In this document: one piece after another, positions 36,783 to 46,489 of the stretch
Numbering within the stretch: position 1 is the stretch's first letter
Layout: the number at the start of each line of letters is the position of its first letter
Source of the DNA: Thermohahella caldifontis
Lineage (GTDB): Bacteria; Pseudomonadota; Gammaproteobacteria; Pseudomonadales; Oleiphilaceae
Direction: 5' to 3'
Assembly (NCBI RefSeq): GCF_041153465.1
Contig: NZ_CP154858.1
Location: 3,038,001-3,102,000 of the forward strand
DNA: 64,000 nt
The notes under the pieces: generated by a model
The model's database searches: none
What the model was told of the DNA's origin: nothing
Seen by the model: only the letters and a program-made list of their open reading frames with translations
Made by a program: the position numbers and the translations under genes

Positions 36783-37588
36783 TCCGCGTGGCCGGCGCGT
36801 GCCAGTGCGCGTCCGGCCTTCTCCACATTCTCCCTCAGGTGCGCCGGATTGATGGTGCCCAGGATCACGCAGCCCGTTGCCGGGTGGGCGAAGGCGTGAT
36901 CCAGCGCCGTCTGCACCGGGTCCGGATCATCGCGGAGGATCAGGTGACCGCTGGCCAGCGCCTTCTTCACCAGAATGCCCTTGTGGTGTGAGGCGGCATA
37001 ATCCAGAACCGGGGTTTCGTCATCGTAGCCGGGATGACGGGTGACCATGGCCACATCGCCCTTCTCCAGCGTCGCCAGACCGCCCGCCACTGTCTTGGTG
37101 GAAGCACCCACGGCACGGATCAGGCCCCTGGCCTTCAGCTCCAGCAGGCAGTCCAGCGTGCCCCAGCGGTTCAGGGCATCCAGATCCTGACCATCCGAAT
37201 GAATGAGTACCATGTCCAGCCAGTCGGTCCGCAGGCGTCCGAGACTGCGCTCGACACTGAAGCGCACATGCTCGGGCGTGAAATCAAAGCGCGACTGGCC
37301 GTTCTCGAATTCCTCGCCCACCTTGGTCACGATAATCCAGCGCTCCCGGTGGGTGAGCAACTGGCCCAGACGTTCCTCGCTGCGACCATAAGCCGGCGCC
37401 GTATCCACCACGTTGATGCCCAGGTCCGCCGCCAGTGCCAGCAGCTCGCGCACGGCCTGGTCGTCGGGGATGCGGAATCCGGTGGGATACTTGACGCCCT
37501 GATCCCGCCCGATCTTGACGGTACCCAGACCGACCGGGCTGACGTTCAGGCCCGTATCCCCCAGCGGCCGGAGAGGCAAGGCGCTCAT
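36773..37588 (-). CDS. Aldo/keto reductase
   Basis: A 271-residue NADPH-dependent oxidoreductase of the TIM-barrel aldo/keto reductase superfamily. DTAPAYGRSEERLG holds the catalytic Asp and Tyr, VTKVG has the Lys, and DMVLIHSDG the His. The start at 37588 overlaps the stop of the FAD oxidoreductase gene (ATGA), so the two are coupled and probably act on related substrates. The substrate is unknown. Confidence 0.9.
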   Translation of the reverse strand: MSALPLRPLGDTGLNVSPVGLGTVKIGRDQGVKYPTGFRIPDDQAVRELLALAADLGINVVDTAPAYGRSEERLGQLLTHRERWIIVTKVGEEFENGQSRFDFTPEHVRFSVERSLGRLRTDWLDMVLIHSDGQDLDALNRWGTLDCLLELKARGLIRAVGASTKTVAGGLATLEKGDVAMVTRHPGYDDETPVLDYAASHHKGILVKKALASGHLILRDDPDPVQTALDHAFAHPATGCVILGTINPAHLRENVEKAGRALARAGHADQP

Positions 37589-38775
37589 GTGAAGGCCTCC
37601 TCCCAGGGAGTCGGCGCCAGCGGCGGCTCGGGCAGCCTGAGCAGATGCAGATCCGGTTGCGGCACGGCGGGGAAAATGTCGTCCGCATGCAGTTGCTGAA
37701 TAACCCGGTCCGCCAGATTGGGGCTCAGTGCCAGCTTGGTGGGCCAGCACACCATCAGCGGACCCTCGCTGGCCACAAAGGCGCTGTCCGGACGTGTCAG
37801 GTTGCTCTGCTTCGGCTCGGCACGGTTGACGCGCAGCGTGGCCCAGTCCGCCTCGCCCAGATCGACCCAGGGGAGCACTTCGCGCAGCAGCGCCTGTGCC
37901 TTGCCAATGAGTGCTTCCGGCGTGTCCTGAACGCCATCTTCGGCCAGTTGCCCGCCCAGATACCAGACCTTGCGGCCATCCGGCAGGGCGTGCGTGGTGA
38001 TGGTCACCAGCGGCTTGCTGCCAGCGCCGATGCAGTGTGCGTACACCGGATGCGGATAGCGATGGCTGACCATGACCATGTGCAGCGGCCGGCGCTGCAT
38101 GGCCGGTCCCGAAAGCCCGTGACGGGCCAGCAGATCCTCGGTGCCTTCGCCTGCGGTCGTGATGACGCGCCGGGCATGAATGGCCACATCCGGACGCGGC
38201 TTCAGCACGAAGCCGTCCCCATCCCGGGTCAGTGAGCCGGGTTCGCCCAGGTCGGCCTGAATGAAGGTGCCCTGATAGGGCAGGGCCAGTGCATTGAGCA
38301 CTGTCGGCACATCCAGCACAATTTCATTGAGGGCATAGACCGCGCCGTGAAAGTCCGGGTGCTGGAACACCTTGGGGCGTGCTTCGGGCTTGAGGGCATC
38401 CACCCGCCCCCGCAGCGCCTTGCTGGCAAAGAAGGTGGTCATCCGCGAGGCGAGACGGCCCCGTGACCACATGTAGTGATGGGTACTGAGCACGCGCGCG
38501 GTACCGAGATCCACCTCCCCGTGGCGCTCCAGGCAGTCCTTCCAGCGCTGGGGCATGTCGGCAATGGCATTGGCCGCCTGGGTGAGCACGCCATTGAGGG
38601 CATACTTGGTACCGCCATGGATGATGCCCTGGGATTTGACCGTCTGCTCACCGCCAAGATAGCGTTTCTCGAACAGCAACGCCGAATAGCCGGCACGCCG
38701 CAGCCGGTTGAGAAGCCACAGGCCGGCAATGCCGCCCCCGAGAATTGCGATATCGACCCGGATTTCCGGTTTCAT
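37585..38775 (-). CDS. FAD-dependent oxidoreductase (DAO family)
   Basis: A 396-residue flavoprotein. The dinucleotide motif IAILGGGIAGLWLLNRL (about 9-25) is followed by GGEQTVKSQGIIHGGTKY, a flavin-contacting region like that of glycerol-3-phosphate dehydrogenase and related amine/hydroxyacid oxidases. The last 50 residues are Pro/Leu-rich and non-catalytic. It is first in a two-gene unit with an aldo/keto reductase. The substrate is not evident. Confidence 0.85.
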   Translation of the reverse strand: MKPEIRVDIAILGGGIAGLWLLNRLRRAGYSALLFEKRYLGGEQTVKSQGIIHGGTKYALNGVLTQAANAIADMPQRWKDCLERHGEVDLGTARVLSTHHYMWSRGRLASRMTTFFASKALRGRVDALKPEARPKVFQHPDFHGAVYALNEIVLDVPTVLNALALPYQGTFIQADLGEPGSLTRDGDGFVLKPRPDVAIHARRVITTAGEGTEDLLARHGLSGPAMQRRPLHMVMVSHRYPHPVYAHCIGAGSKPLVTITTHALPDGRKVWYLGGQLAEDGVQDTPEALIGKAQALLREVLPWVDLGEADWATLRVNRAEPKQSNLTRPDSAFVASEGPLMVCWPTKLALSPNLADRVIQQLHADDIFPAVPQPDLHLLRLPEPPLAPTPWEEAFT

Positions 38776-38952
38776 GGACTACCCTCTGTCTGATCTGGCG
38801 GCCATTATAGCGGTCAGAGAAGGGCAGCCCAAGTCAGACTCCGACAATGCCCGAATCCCCGTGAAACCCGGTTGTCACAAACCCGGGTTAAAGTGTCGGG
38901 CCGTGTGCCGGAGAGGGTTTCGGTACGAGTGAAAATGCATGAGGAAATGGAT

Positions 38953-40179
38953 ATGGGATTTGATCGCTCGCTGGTCTTGGGATGGGTTTTGCTGGCAGGA
39001 GGGCAGGCGTTCGCCGGGCAACCGGTTGCCTCGGAAGAGTCGCTGCGCCAGGCATTGCGGGATGCCGCCGGGGCCTCGTCCCCCGTATCCGTGGTGCTGG
39101 CCGAGGGTGTGAATATTCCGGTACACCAGCCACTGGTTTATGCCGGGAGCCAGCCGCTCACGATTGAGGGCAATGGCGCGCTGCTGGACGCCGCGCATGC
39201 CGGCACCTTCACCATGAATACAGACGGGTCTGCCGTGACGGAGGATGCAACGCTCCTCTTCAGAACTGCGGCATCCGTCACGCTGCGCAATCTTGCGGTG
39301 GTCAACAGCGCCACGCGCGGGATTGTCGTGACCGTGCCGGAAACAGCGACCGGAGAAGTTCGGGTTTCGCTTGAACACGTTACCGTGGACCGGGCGGCGC
39401 TGTACGGCCTGCATGTGGATGACAATGCCGACGCATTCGATGACGGCCAGAAAGGGTCTGCAGCCGGCATCCATCTGGTACTCGAAGATGTGCTGATCCG
39501 GGGTGCGGGTACAGGGGCGCTGGACTTCGACGGCGTGCGCGTGGACGAACGCGGGGAGGGCGGCATCCGCGCAGAGTTCAGGCGGGTGCGCGTTGAGAAC
39601 AACGGAGGAGATGGCATCGAGCTGGATGAAGCCGGGCCCGGAGATGTGCAGGTGTCCGGTCAGCATGTCGTTCTCAATGACAATGGCTTTTACAATGATG
39701 CTGATCTGGATGATGGCTTTGATATTGATGAAGCGGATGAAGGGAACCTGATTGTTGAACTGAGCGATACCGGACTGAACGGCAATCAGGATGAAGGGCT
39801 GGATTTTGACGAGGCCGGCGATGGTGATGCCAGGGTGATGATAACGTCATTGCAAGCCCGGCGCACGCGGGGTGAGGCGATCAAGCTCGATGAGTCCGGT
39901 GCGGGCGACCTGGAGGTTCAGCTCAGGCAGATCAGGGTAGAGGAGGGTGGAGATGATGGTATTCAGCTCACGGAGCAGGGGCCAGGGCAGATACAGGGCG
40001 AACTGACTGACGTCAAGGCTGATCGCAACAGGAAATTCGGCATCAGGATCGGTCAGTGGCTGGTCGAGGATGAAACGGTCACATCGGAACCATCCGGCAG
40101 TCTGCGTCTCCGGAACGTGCAACTGCATGGCAATGGCAAGGGAGATGAGATCAGTACGCACCAGGTCCGGCTCAACTGA
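38953..40179 (+). CDS. Secreted acidic beta-helix repeat protein of unknown function
   Basis: A 408-residue exported protein. ATG 38953 follows GAGGA and starts a signal peptide (MGFDRSLVLGWVLLAGGQAFA). Earlier in-frame starts would mask it. The body is a right-handed parallel beta-helix. From about residue 219 five tandem repeats of about 27 residues follow, each beginning with a D/G-G-I/F/L-hydrophobic-D-E-G-G-D pattern (DGIELDEAGPGD, DGFDIDEADEGN, EGLDFDEAGDGD and so on). The regularly spaced Asp and Glu could bind calcium or another cation along one face. No catalytic pectinase-type residues are visible. It stands alone between the FAD oxidoreductase gene and waaA. Confidence 0.8.
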   Translation: MGFDRSLVLGWVLLAGGQAFAGQPVASEESLRQALRDAAGASSPVSVVLAEGVNIPVHQPLVYAGSQPLTIEGNGALLDAAHAGTFTMNTDGSAVTEDATLLFRTAASVTLRNLAVVNSATRGIVVTVPETATGEVRVSLEHVTVDRAALYGLHVDDNADAFDDGQKGSAAGIHLVLEDVLIRGAGTGALDFDGVRVDERGEGGIRAEFRRVRVENNGGDGIELDEAGPGDVQVSGQHVVLNDNGFYNDADLDDGFDIDEADEGNLIVELSDTGLNGNQDEGLDFDEAGDGDARVMITSLQARRTRGEAIKLDESGAGDLEVQLRQIRVEEGGDDGIQLTEQGPGQIQGELTDVKADRNRKFGIRIGQWLVEDETVTSEPSGSLRLRNVQLHGNGKGDEISTHQVRLN

Positions 40180-40234
40180 TGCCGGATCGTGCGCCTGTGA
40201 TACACTAGGCCGCCTCTGAACCCGGAGGCCGCCC

Positions 40235-41496
40235 GTGCGAGTGATCTACACCCTGCTGTTTTACTTCATCCTGCCCTTTGCCCTGCTGCGCATGCTCTGG
40301 CGCAGCCGGAAAGCGCCTGCCTATCGGCAGCGCTGGGGCGAGAGATTGTCACTGACCCCGCGTCGTGCGCCGGCGACCGGTGTCATCTGGTTTCATTGTG
40401 TTTCCGTGGGCGAATCCCTGGCCGCGGTGCCCCTGATCCGTGCCGCCCGCGCCCGCTGGCCGGACGTGCCGGTGCTCGTCACCACGACCACCCCGACCGG
40501 CAGCGAACGGGTCCGCGCTACCTTTGGTGATACCGTTTACCATGTATACCTGCCGTTTGATCTGCCGGGGATGATGGCGCGCTTTCTCCGGCGCTGGCAG
40601 CCCCGGGTGCTGGTGGTCATGGAAACGGAGCTCTGGCCCAACCTGGTGGCGGCCTGCGCACGGCGTCGCCTTCCCGTCATGCTGGCCAACGCCCGGCTGT
40701 CAGAGCGTTCGGCCCGGGGTTATGCCCGGATCAGCGGCCTGACACGCCCCATGCTCCGCAGGCTGAGTCTGATTGCCGCACAGTTCGAGCCGGATGCTCG
40801 CCGTTTCATCAGTCTGGGCGCGTCGCCCGACCGTGTTCAGGTAACGGGCAGCCTCAAGTTTGACCTGCATATTGACCCGGAAAAGGCCGCGCTGGGCCGG
40901 GCGCTGCGCCAGCAATGGCAACGCCCGGTATGGATCGCCGCCTCCACCCATGACGGGGAAGACCGTCCCGTACTGGCGGCACACCGCCGCCTCCTGGCCC
41001 AGCACCCGGATCTGTTGCTGGTGCTGGTACCGCGCCACCCCGAACGCTTTGATGGCGTCGCTGCGCTGGTCCAGTCCGAGGGGCTTGCCTGTGCCAGACG
41101 CAGCCATGACGAGGCCGTAACGGCGTCAGTCCAGGTCTATCTGGGGGATACCATGGGGGAGCTGCTGGGCCTGTTTGGCGCAGCGGATGTGGCGTTTGTG
41201 GGGGAAGCCTGGTGCCCACCGGCGGGCATAACCCGCTTGAGCCGCTCGCCATGGGCGTGCCGGTCATCATGGGGCCGCATGTATTCAACTTTCAGGTGAT
41301 CTGTGATGCGTTGAAAGAGGCCGGGGCACTGGTCACCGTTCAGGATGATGAAGCCCTGGCGGATGCCATCCGCAGGCTTCTGGAAGACCGAGTGCTGCGG
41401 GAAAAACAGGTGGAAGCGGGGCAGGCCGTGCTCGCGGCCAATCGCGGCGCGCTCGACCGTCAGCTCGACGGCCTCGCGCGCCTGATGGAGTGCTAG
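40235..41496 (+). pseudogene. waaA: Kdo transferase WaaA (KdtA), interrupted by a frameshift
   Basis: The product transfers Kdo residues to lipid A, an essential step in most Gram-negatives. Translation from GTG 40235 (GGAGG upstream) matches the family through WFHCVSVGES, METELWPN and GAADVAFVG, then derails near 41204. The remaining C-terminus, PTGGHNPLEPLAMGVPVIMGPHVFNF onward, lies in another frame and ends at 41496. The break is in the five-G run 41200-41204. One extra G would give the expected GGSLVPTGGHNPLEP-type sequence and a protein of about 420 residues. A sequencing error is the most likely explanation for an essential gene. Confidence 0.9.
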
Positions 41497-42828
41497 TTAG
41501 TTGGCTGCCACCGTGTTGACGGGCCGGGTGAGCCACTGGTTCAGCTCGTCCACATCCGCCTGACTCAGGGTGCCGGCAGCCTGCTTGAAGGTCAGCAGGT
41601 TGACCACGAAGTCATAACGCGCGCTGGCGTAGTTGACCAGTGAATCATAGTACTTGCGTTCCGCATCCAGCACTTCGACGATGTTGCGTGTGCCCACGTC
41701 ATACCCTGCACGGGTCGCCTTGAGCGCACTTTCGTTGGAGACGATTTCCTGATGCCGCGCCTCAATGGCCTGCACGTTGGTGGTGAGGACAGAGTACAGG
41801 CGGCGGAGCTGAACACGGGTATTGCGCTGTGCCGTATCCAGGCTGAAACGGGCCTGACGCAGCAGCGCCTGAGCCTGACGCACACCCGCGGAGATGGCAC
41901 CGCCGGTATAGAGCGGCACACCCACTTTCAGTGTCAGTGACGCGTCGCGTGTGGTTTCATCGGAAGGATAAAAGCCGTCCAGGTCGCTCCAGCTGTAACC
42001 GGCTTCCACGGAGACCACCGGCAGGCGGCCCGCCTGGCTCGCAGCCAGCTGTTTTTCCGCCGCATCCACGGCCCACCGGGCAGCAATCACCTGAGGATTG
42101 GTTTTCAGCGCCTTGTCTTCCCAGCCTTCCACGTCTGCAGGCAGCAGAGCCTTGGCAGAGAAATCCTCGCTGAGGGCGTTCACCTCGGTGGTGTATTCAC
42201 CGATGATCCGCGCCAGATTTTCCAGCGCCACATCCAGTTGCCCGCGTGCGTTGATGCGCGCCACCACGCCGGAGTCGTACACGGCCTTGGACTCGTGCAC
42301 CTCGGTGATGGCAATCAGGCCCACGTCATAACGCTCGCGCGCCTGCCTGTAGGCCTGCTCGAAGGCTTTCTCCGTGCTCTGGGCCGACTTCAGCGCCTCC
42401 CAGGCGCGCAGCACATCAAAATAGGCCCGGGCCGTGCGGACGATGAGATCCTGCCGGCTGGCACGCAGCGCCGCTTCGGCCTGCTCCGCCTGTGCCTGAG
42501 CACCGGCGTACTGCTCCCGGACCGCCTTGTCATAAAGTTTCTGACTCAGCGTCAGGCTCAGGCCCTTGGCGGTATAGGTATCATCCGGGCTGACCTTGCG
42601 GGTCAGATCGTGCAGGGCATAAGAGCCACCGGCAGAAATGGAGGGCAACAGAGCCGACTTGCTCAGGGCCACCCCTTCGATCTGCGCGTCACGCTGGGCC
42701 GTGGCCGCTGCCAGCTCCGAGTCAAAATCGCGTGCCTTGGCATAGGCATCGCTCAGATCCAGTCCATAACTATGTGAGGATACAAGAATAAAGCTGCTTG
42801 CAAAAAGGCTCAAAATCGATCGTTTCAT
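41497..42828 (-). CDS. tolC: TolC-family outer-membrane channel protein
   Basis: A 443-residue protein with a signal peptide (MKRSILSLFASSFILVSSHSYG). Two similar halves each hold the long helical outer-membrane efflux (OEP) repeat, with the family marks VPLYTGGAISAGVRQA and GYDVGTRNIVEVLDAERKYY. It forms the outer-membrane exit duct for tripartite efflux pumps or type I secretion. ATG 42828 follows AGGA. It is convergent and contiguous with waaA. No pump or secretion genes are adjacent, so it is probably the general TolC. Confidence 0.93.
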   Translation of the reverse strand: MKRSILSLFASSFILVSSHSYGLDLSDAYAKARDFDSELAAATAQRDAQIEGVALSKSALLPSISAGGSYALHDLTRKVSPDDTYTAKGLSLTLSQKLYDKAVREQYAGAQAQAEQAEAALRASRQDLIVRTARAYFDVLRAWEALKSAQSTEKAFEQAYRQARERYDVGLIAITEVHESKAVYDSGVVARINARGQLDVALENLARIIGEYTTEVNALSEDFSAKALLPADVEGWEDKALKTNPQVIAARWAVDAAEKQLAASQAGRLPVVSVEAGYSWSDLDGFYPSDETTRDASLTLKVGVPLYTGGAISAGVRQAQALLRQARFSLDTAQRNTRVQLRRLYSVLTTNVQAIEARHQEIVSNESALKATRAGYDVGTRNIVEVLDAERKYYDSLVNYASARYDFVVNLLTFKQAAGTLSQADVDELNQWLTRPVNTVAAN

Positions 42829-42972
42829 CACGCACATCCTGAGTGGGGACCATACAAACGCCTACTATGCGGCCCTTGCGCCGGGATTTCAATAGGCAAA
42901 CCCACCGAGTGCGGGGATCTGATGGGGTTGATCCCCCATTGGGGGCATGGGCTTCTGGTCTGAGATAGTGCC

Positions 42973-43722
42973 GGACAGCTGGTCTACTACATCAACGATC
43001 ACCTTGGCACACCCATGCGCATGGTGGCGAAAAACGGTGCCACCGTCTGGCAGGCGGACTACCGGGCATTCGGTCAACTCACCGGCGAAACGGCCACCAT
43101 CCCCAACCCGCTGCGCTTTCCGGGCCAGTACCACGACCCGGAAACCGGCCTGTACCACAACACCATGCGCGACTACGACCCGGAACTGGGCCGTTACCTG
43201 CAGCGCGATCCCATCGGCCTGGCCGGCGGGCTGAATGTGTATGGGTATGCATATCAGAATCCGGTGAATTACTATGATCCGGATGGTCGGCTGGTTTGGT
43301 CGGTTGTTGGGGGTGTTGTAGGCGGGGTGGTCGGTGGCATTACATCGGGCATTGCTGCAGCGAGTGGTGCAGTAGCAGGCGCAATTGCTACTGCTCTGCC
43401 AGCAAGTACCACGCTTCTTATCAATGGAGGCTTTTCTTTCGCTGGGACATTGGGAAATCAGCTGTTTAGTAGTCGTGATCAGTTTGATCCTTATATCTTT
43501 GGTTTCGACTTTATTGTAGGGTTGGGAGCTGCCTATGCAGGAGGATTGGTTGGTCGAGCGGGTGCAATAAAAATTTTTTCTGGTCTGGCATCTCCTCGAA
43601 ATAAGGGCAGCGCACTTCCGGCATTACACATGACCCAGGCTATAGGAGCAGGTGCGATAGGTTCTCTCGTTTCAGTAACCGCATCCTATTTTACCAATAA
43701 TGCTATACATGGCAGAAACTAA
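42973..43722 (+). pseudogene. Orphan RHS cassette R1: 3' end of core plus variable tip
   Basis: Similarity to RHS cores starts abruptly near 42973 (GQLVYYINDHLGTPMRMVAKNGA), with a stop codon at 42961 and no start codon before ATG 43015. The core end (RYLQRDPIGLAGGLNVYGYAYQNPVNYYDPDG) is complete. It is followed by a 150-residue tip rich in Gly/Ala hydrophobic segments (VVGGVVGGVVGGITSG ... ), which suggests a membrane-acting toxin. The upstream bases 42910-42950 contain G/C-run hairpins and belong to the tolC promoter side. A separate cistron from ATG 43015 is possible. Confidence 0.75.
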
Positions 43723-43723
43723 T

Positions 43724-44041
43724 ATGACATATGATAAATGTGAAAGGTGTGGTAAACGTCTTGGCAGGTTGTCAAAAGAATCCTTGATGAGAGGTTTTTT
43801 TCACGAGGGAGATACATACGCGCCGGGCATTAGGTGCAGATATTGTGGGACGCGATATAGAGTGGTGATTTTGTTTCATGTGGTGTGGTTCGGGTTCGCT
43901 ATATTGGGGCTTCGATTTATACGTGATAGTGGTGTAAAGCTTGAAGGTGAATTCCTATGGTTATTTATATTTGTCATAGGTGGTATTTTATTTCTTGGAT
44001 ATCTCTTGGCGTGGTTGGTGACGCCTTTTACTAAGGTCTAA
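43724..44041 (+). CDS. Putative immunity protein: zinc ribbon plus two transmembrane helices
   Basis: A 105-residue protein from ATG 43724, two bases after the toxin stop codon (in-frame ATGs at 43700 and 43709 overlap the toxin). CERCGK near the N-terminus and CRYCG about 35 residues later form a four-Cys zinc-ribbon pattern. Two hydrophobic helices follow (about 50-67 and 78-100). Its position right after an RHS tip and the membrane character of both products suggest that it neutralises tip 1. A frameshifted paralogue lies at 45335-45656. I know no named family for it. Confidence 0.65.
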   Translation: MTYDKCERCGKRLGRLSKESLMRGFFHEGDTYAPGIRCRYCGTRYRVVILFHVVWFGFAILGLRFIRDSGVKLEGEFLWLFIFVIGGILFLGYLLAWLVTPFTKV

Positions 44042-44146
44042 GAATGTGTGCAATATTCAGTGGTCCTGAATTTTTTGGGTGAATATATGAATATGCACGA
44101 AGTTTTGATTGTTTCTATTTTTGAAGAAGGTATGGGAAATATGAAA

Positions 44147-45320
44147 GGAACCTCTGAAAAACTCCCCGAGTCTGGAATAATACGCCATCAGATACCAGCA
44201 ACGCCCAGGAGCAGCCCATGGACTATCAGCCCACCTTCGCGGAACTTGAGTATCAGCACAAGAAGCGCAAGATCCGCCGGGAAAAGTTTCTGGAACAGAT
44301 GGAGGCACTGATTCCGTGGGCGGAGCTGGAGAAACAGGTTGCCCGGTGTTACCGGAAGCATCGTATTGGTTGCAAGCCGTATCCGGTATCGGTCATGCTC
44401 CGGATTCACATGATGCAACTGTTCTGGAACCTGAGTGACCCGGCCATGGAGGATCACCTGTACGAAGTCGAATCCATGCGCCGCTTTGCAGGGCTGCGGC
44501 TGGACGGCCCCATTCCGGATGAGACGACGATTCTCAACTTCCGGCATCAGCTGGAAAAGTGCAATCTGGGGCAGAAGATTCTGGAAACAGTAAACGGCGT
44601 TCTGGCACAGAGAGGGCTGATCCTGCGCAGCGGAACCATCATGGATGCCACGATCATTGAGGCGCCTTACTCGACCAAAAACGCGTCAGGCAAGCGTGAC
44701 GAAGAGATGCACCAGACCAGAAAAGGAAACCAGTGGCACTTCGGGATGAAGATGCACGTGGGTGTGGATGATGTGGCCGGTATCGTTCATACCGTAGAAA
44801 CGACGCCAGCCTACGAGCATGACCTGAATGTGGCGGACAAGCTGCTGCATGGCGAAGAGAAGCGCGTCTGGGCGGACGCCGGTTACCGTGGGATCCAGAA
44901 GCGTGACGCCCACAAGGACCGGAAGGTTGACTGGCATATCTCGGCGGGACCGGGCCGGCAGCGGAAAATGACAGGCGACTCGAAAGAAGCCCAGAAAATC
45001 ATCAGCAGCGTACGTGCCAGGGTCGAGCATGTGTTTTTCTGGATCAAGTGCGTATTTGGATACCGCAAGACCCGCTATCGTGGCCTGAAGAAGAATACCA
45101 ACCGTCTGGCCACGCTCGCCGCACTGGCAAATCTGATGATGGCGAGGCGATTTTTGTTGTCCTCATAGGGCAATTGCGCCCGAAATGCGCCTTCAGGGCG
45201 CAGATTGGGCAGAAAACAGGCAGAAAATGGCTGGCTTTCAGCCAAAACAGACCAAAAAGTGACCGCCTGGCTGCTGAAAGGCGGCCAATGGCGCAAAAGG
45301 CGAAGTTATTCAGAGGCTCC
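44147..45320 (+). mobile_element. IS5-family insertion sequence
   Basis: About 1174 bp bounded by 17-bp imperfect inverted repeats: GGAACCTCTGAAAAACT (44147-44163) and, inward, GGAGCCTCTGAATAACT (45304-45320). One intact transposase gene. I could not fix a clear short target duplication. It sits between the intact and the frameshifted copies of the zinc-ribbon immunity gene. Confidence 0.85.
44218..45168 (+). CDS. IS5-family transposase
   Basis: A 316-residue DDE transposase. MDYQPTFAELEYQHKKRKIRREKFL, an N-terminal domain with QLFWNLSDPAMEDHLYEVESMRRFAGL, catalytic Asp in IMDATIIEAP, Asp in VWADAGYRGI and Glu in RARVEHVFFWIK are all typical of IS5-group transposases. It appears intact. Confidence 0.95.
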   Translation: MDYQPTFAELEYQHKKRKIRREKFLEQMEALIPWAELEKQVARCYRKHRIGCKPYPVSVMLRIHMMQLFWNLSDPAMEDHLYEVESMRRFAGLRLDGPIPDETTILNFRHQLEKCNLGQKILETVNGVLAQRGLILRSGTIMDATIIEAPYSTKNASGKRDEEMHQTRKGNQWHFGMKMHVGVDDVAGIVHTVETTPAYEHDLNVADKLLHGEEKRVWADAGYRGIQKRDAHKDRKVDWHISAGPGRQRKMTGDSKEAQKIISSVRARVEHVFFWIKCVFGYRKTRYRGLKKNTNRLATLAALANLMMARRFLLSS

Positions 45321-45334
45321 TGAGTGGCATTTAA

Positions 45335-45656
45335 ATGGCATGTGTTTTTAGTAAATGTAGAAGATGTGGAAAAAAACCTTGATCGATACAGTTTAGAGTC
45401 ATTTATTCAAGGATTGTTCAAAGATGGTGATACATATGCGCCAGGTATAAAATGTAAAGGATGTGGAGAGCGCTATAGAGTATGTTTTGTTTTTCATGTC
45501 GTCTGGGGGTTGATAACAGTTTCTGGTGTAAAGTGTATGAAAATGGTTGGTCCTGAACTTATAGGTGTTGATTTTTTTTATTTTGCTTTATCTATATTTT
45601 TGCTGGTTGCCGGTTACTTAATTGCTTGGTGGATTTCACCTTTTACAAAGGTATAA
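45335..45656 (+). pseudogene. Frameshifted paralogue of the zinc-ribbon immunity protein
   Basis: ATG 45335 opens MACVFSKCRRCGKKP then stops. One base over, the frame continues LDRYSLESFIQGLFKDGDTYAPGIKCKGCGERYRVCFVFHVVW and so on to 45656, closely matching the protein at 43724-44041 (GDTYAPGIRCRYCGTRYRV). The break is at a seven-A run (45370-45376); six A would restore the frame. Slippage on A7 during transcription could still yield some intact protein. An IS5 element lies directly upstream, so its cognate toxin tip may have been lost. Confidence 0.75.
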
Positions 45657-45657
45657 A

Positions 45658-45770
45658 AGAGGATGTTCAACATTCTGTGTCAATCCTCTGAAATATTGGG
45701 TGTCATCCAGGCAACTCACGTCGACTGGCAAAAGCTAACGCCATAGCTGCTCTTTAATAATCAGGCTTAT
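45658..45770 (+). promoter_or_regulatory. RHS-leader element copy 1: two hairpins plus BoxA-like site
   Basis: Hairpin I: AGAGGAT (45658-45664) and ATCCTCT (45683-45689) close the conserved loop GTTCAACATTCTGTGTCA. Hairpin II: TGGC (45726-45729) and GCCA (45740-45743) close AAAAGCTAAC. The BoxA-like TGCTCTTTAATAA is at 45748-45760. RHS core similarity starts about 15 bases later. Confidence 0.65.
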
Positions 45771-45775
45771 TTTCT

Positions 45776-46472
45776 TGCGGAGCGGCCCAGCCGCGTCACC
45801 GAATACACCTGGACCGCCCACGGCCAGCCGGACAGCCTCCGCATCGAAGGCGAGGGCACCCTCCTGTACGGTCCCTACCTCTGGAATCGCCCCCAGGCCC
45901 TGCAACTGCCCGGCGGCACCCGGATCGAATGCTAGTACGACGGCCTGCAGCGGCTCACCGGCCTGAAGGTCACCGACCCCGCCAGCCAGCTGCTGCAACA
46001 GCTCACCTACGCCTGGGACGCCGACGACCTCATCCTGCAGAAGGGCGACACCGCCTAAACCTACGACGCCCTGCACCGGCTCACCGAAGCCGTCACCGGT
46101 GACAGCACCGACACCTACACCTACGACGGCGTCGGCAACCGCCTCAGCCACAACGACGACAGCGGCTGGACCTACAACGCCGCCCACCAGCTCACCGAAC
46201 GGCCCGGCGTTAATTACACCTACAACGCCAACGGCCACCTCATCCGGGCACAGTACAGCAACGGCATCGAGCGCACCTACACCTACGACGCCAGCGAACG
46301 ACTCATCCGCATCGAGGAAAACGGCCTCCTCAGGGCCGAGTTCGGCTATGACCCCTTCGGCCGCAGAACGTTCAAACGTACTCCAGCAGGCACTACCTGG
46401 TATCTCTACAGCGAACAGGGCCTGGCCGCCGAATACGACGACAGCGGCAACCTGATTGCCGAATACCACTAA
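45776..46472 (+). pseudogene. Orphan RHS core fragment R2, with stop codons
   Basis: The sequence aligns with the middle of the long core at 51685-52362 (VTEYTWTAHGQPDS onward). It carries two in-frame stop codons, TAG 45933-45935 (where the intact copy reads TAC CAG) and TAA 46056-46058 (intact copy TAC). A one-base deletion then gives TAA at 46470-46472. There is no start codon. It cannot be translated as a unit and serves only as repeat sequence upstream of tip 2. Confidence 0.85.
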
Positions 46473-46489
46473 CCCCCGGCCAGAGCTGG

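Noticed and set aside
42947..43234. 95-codon frame MGFWSEIVPDSW overlapping RHS R1
   Set aside because: It is the +1 frame of the core coding sequence, and equivalent shadow frames appear in the other RHS copies.
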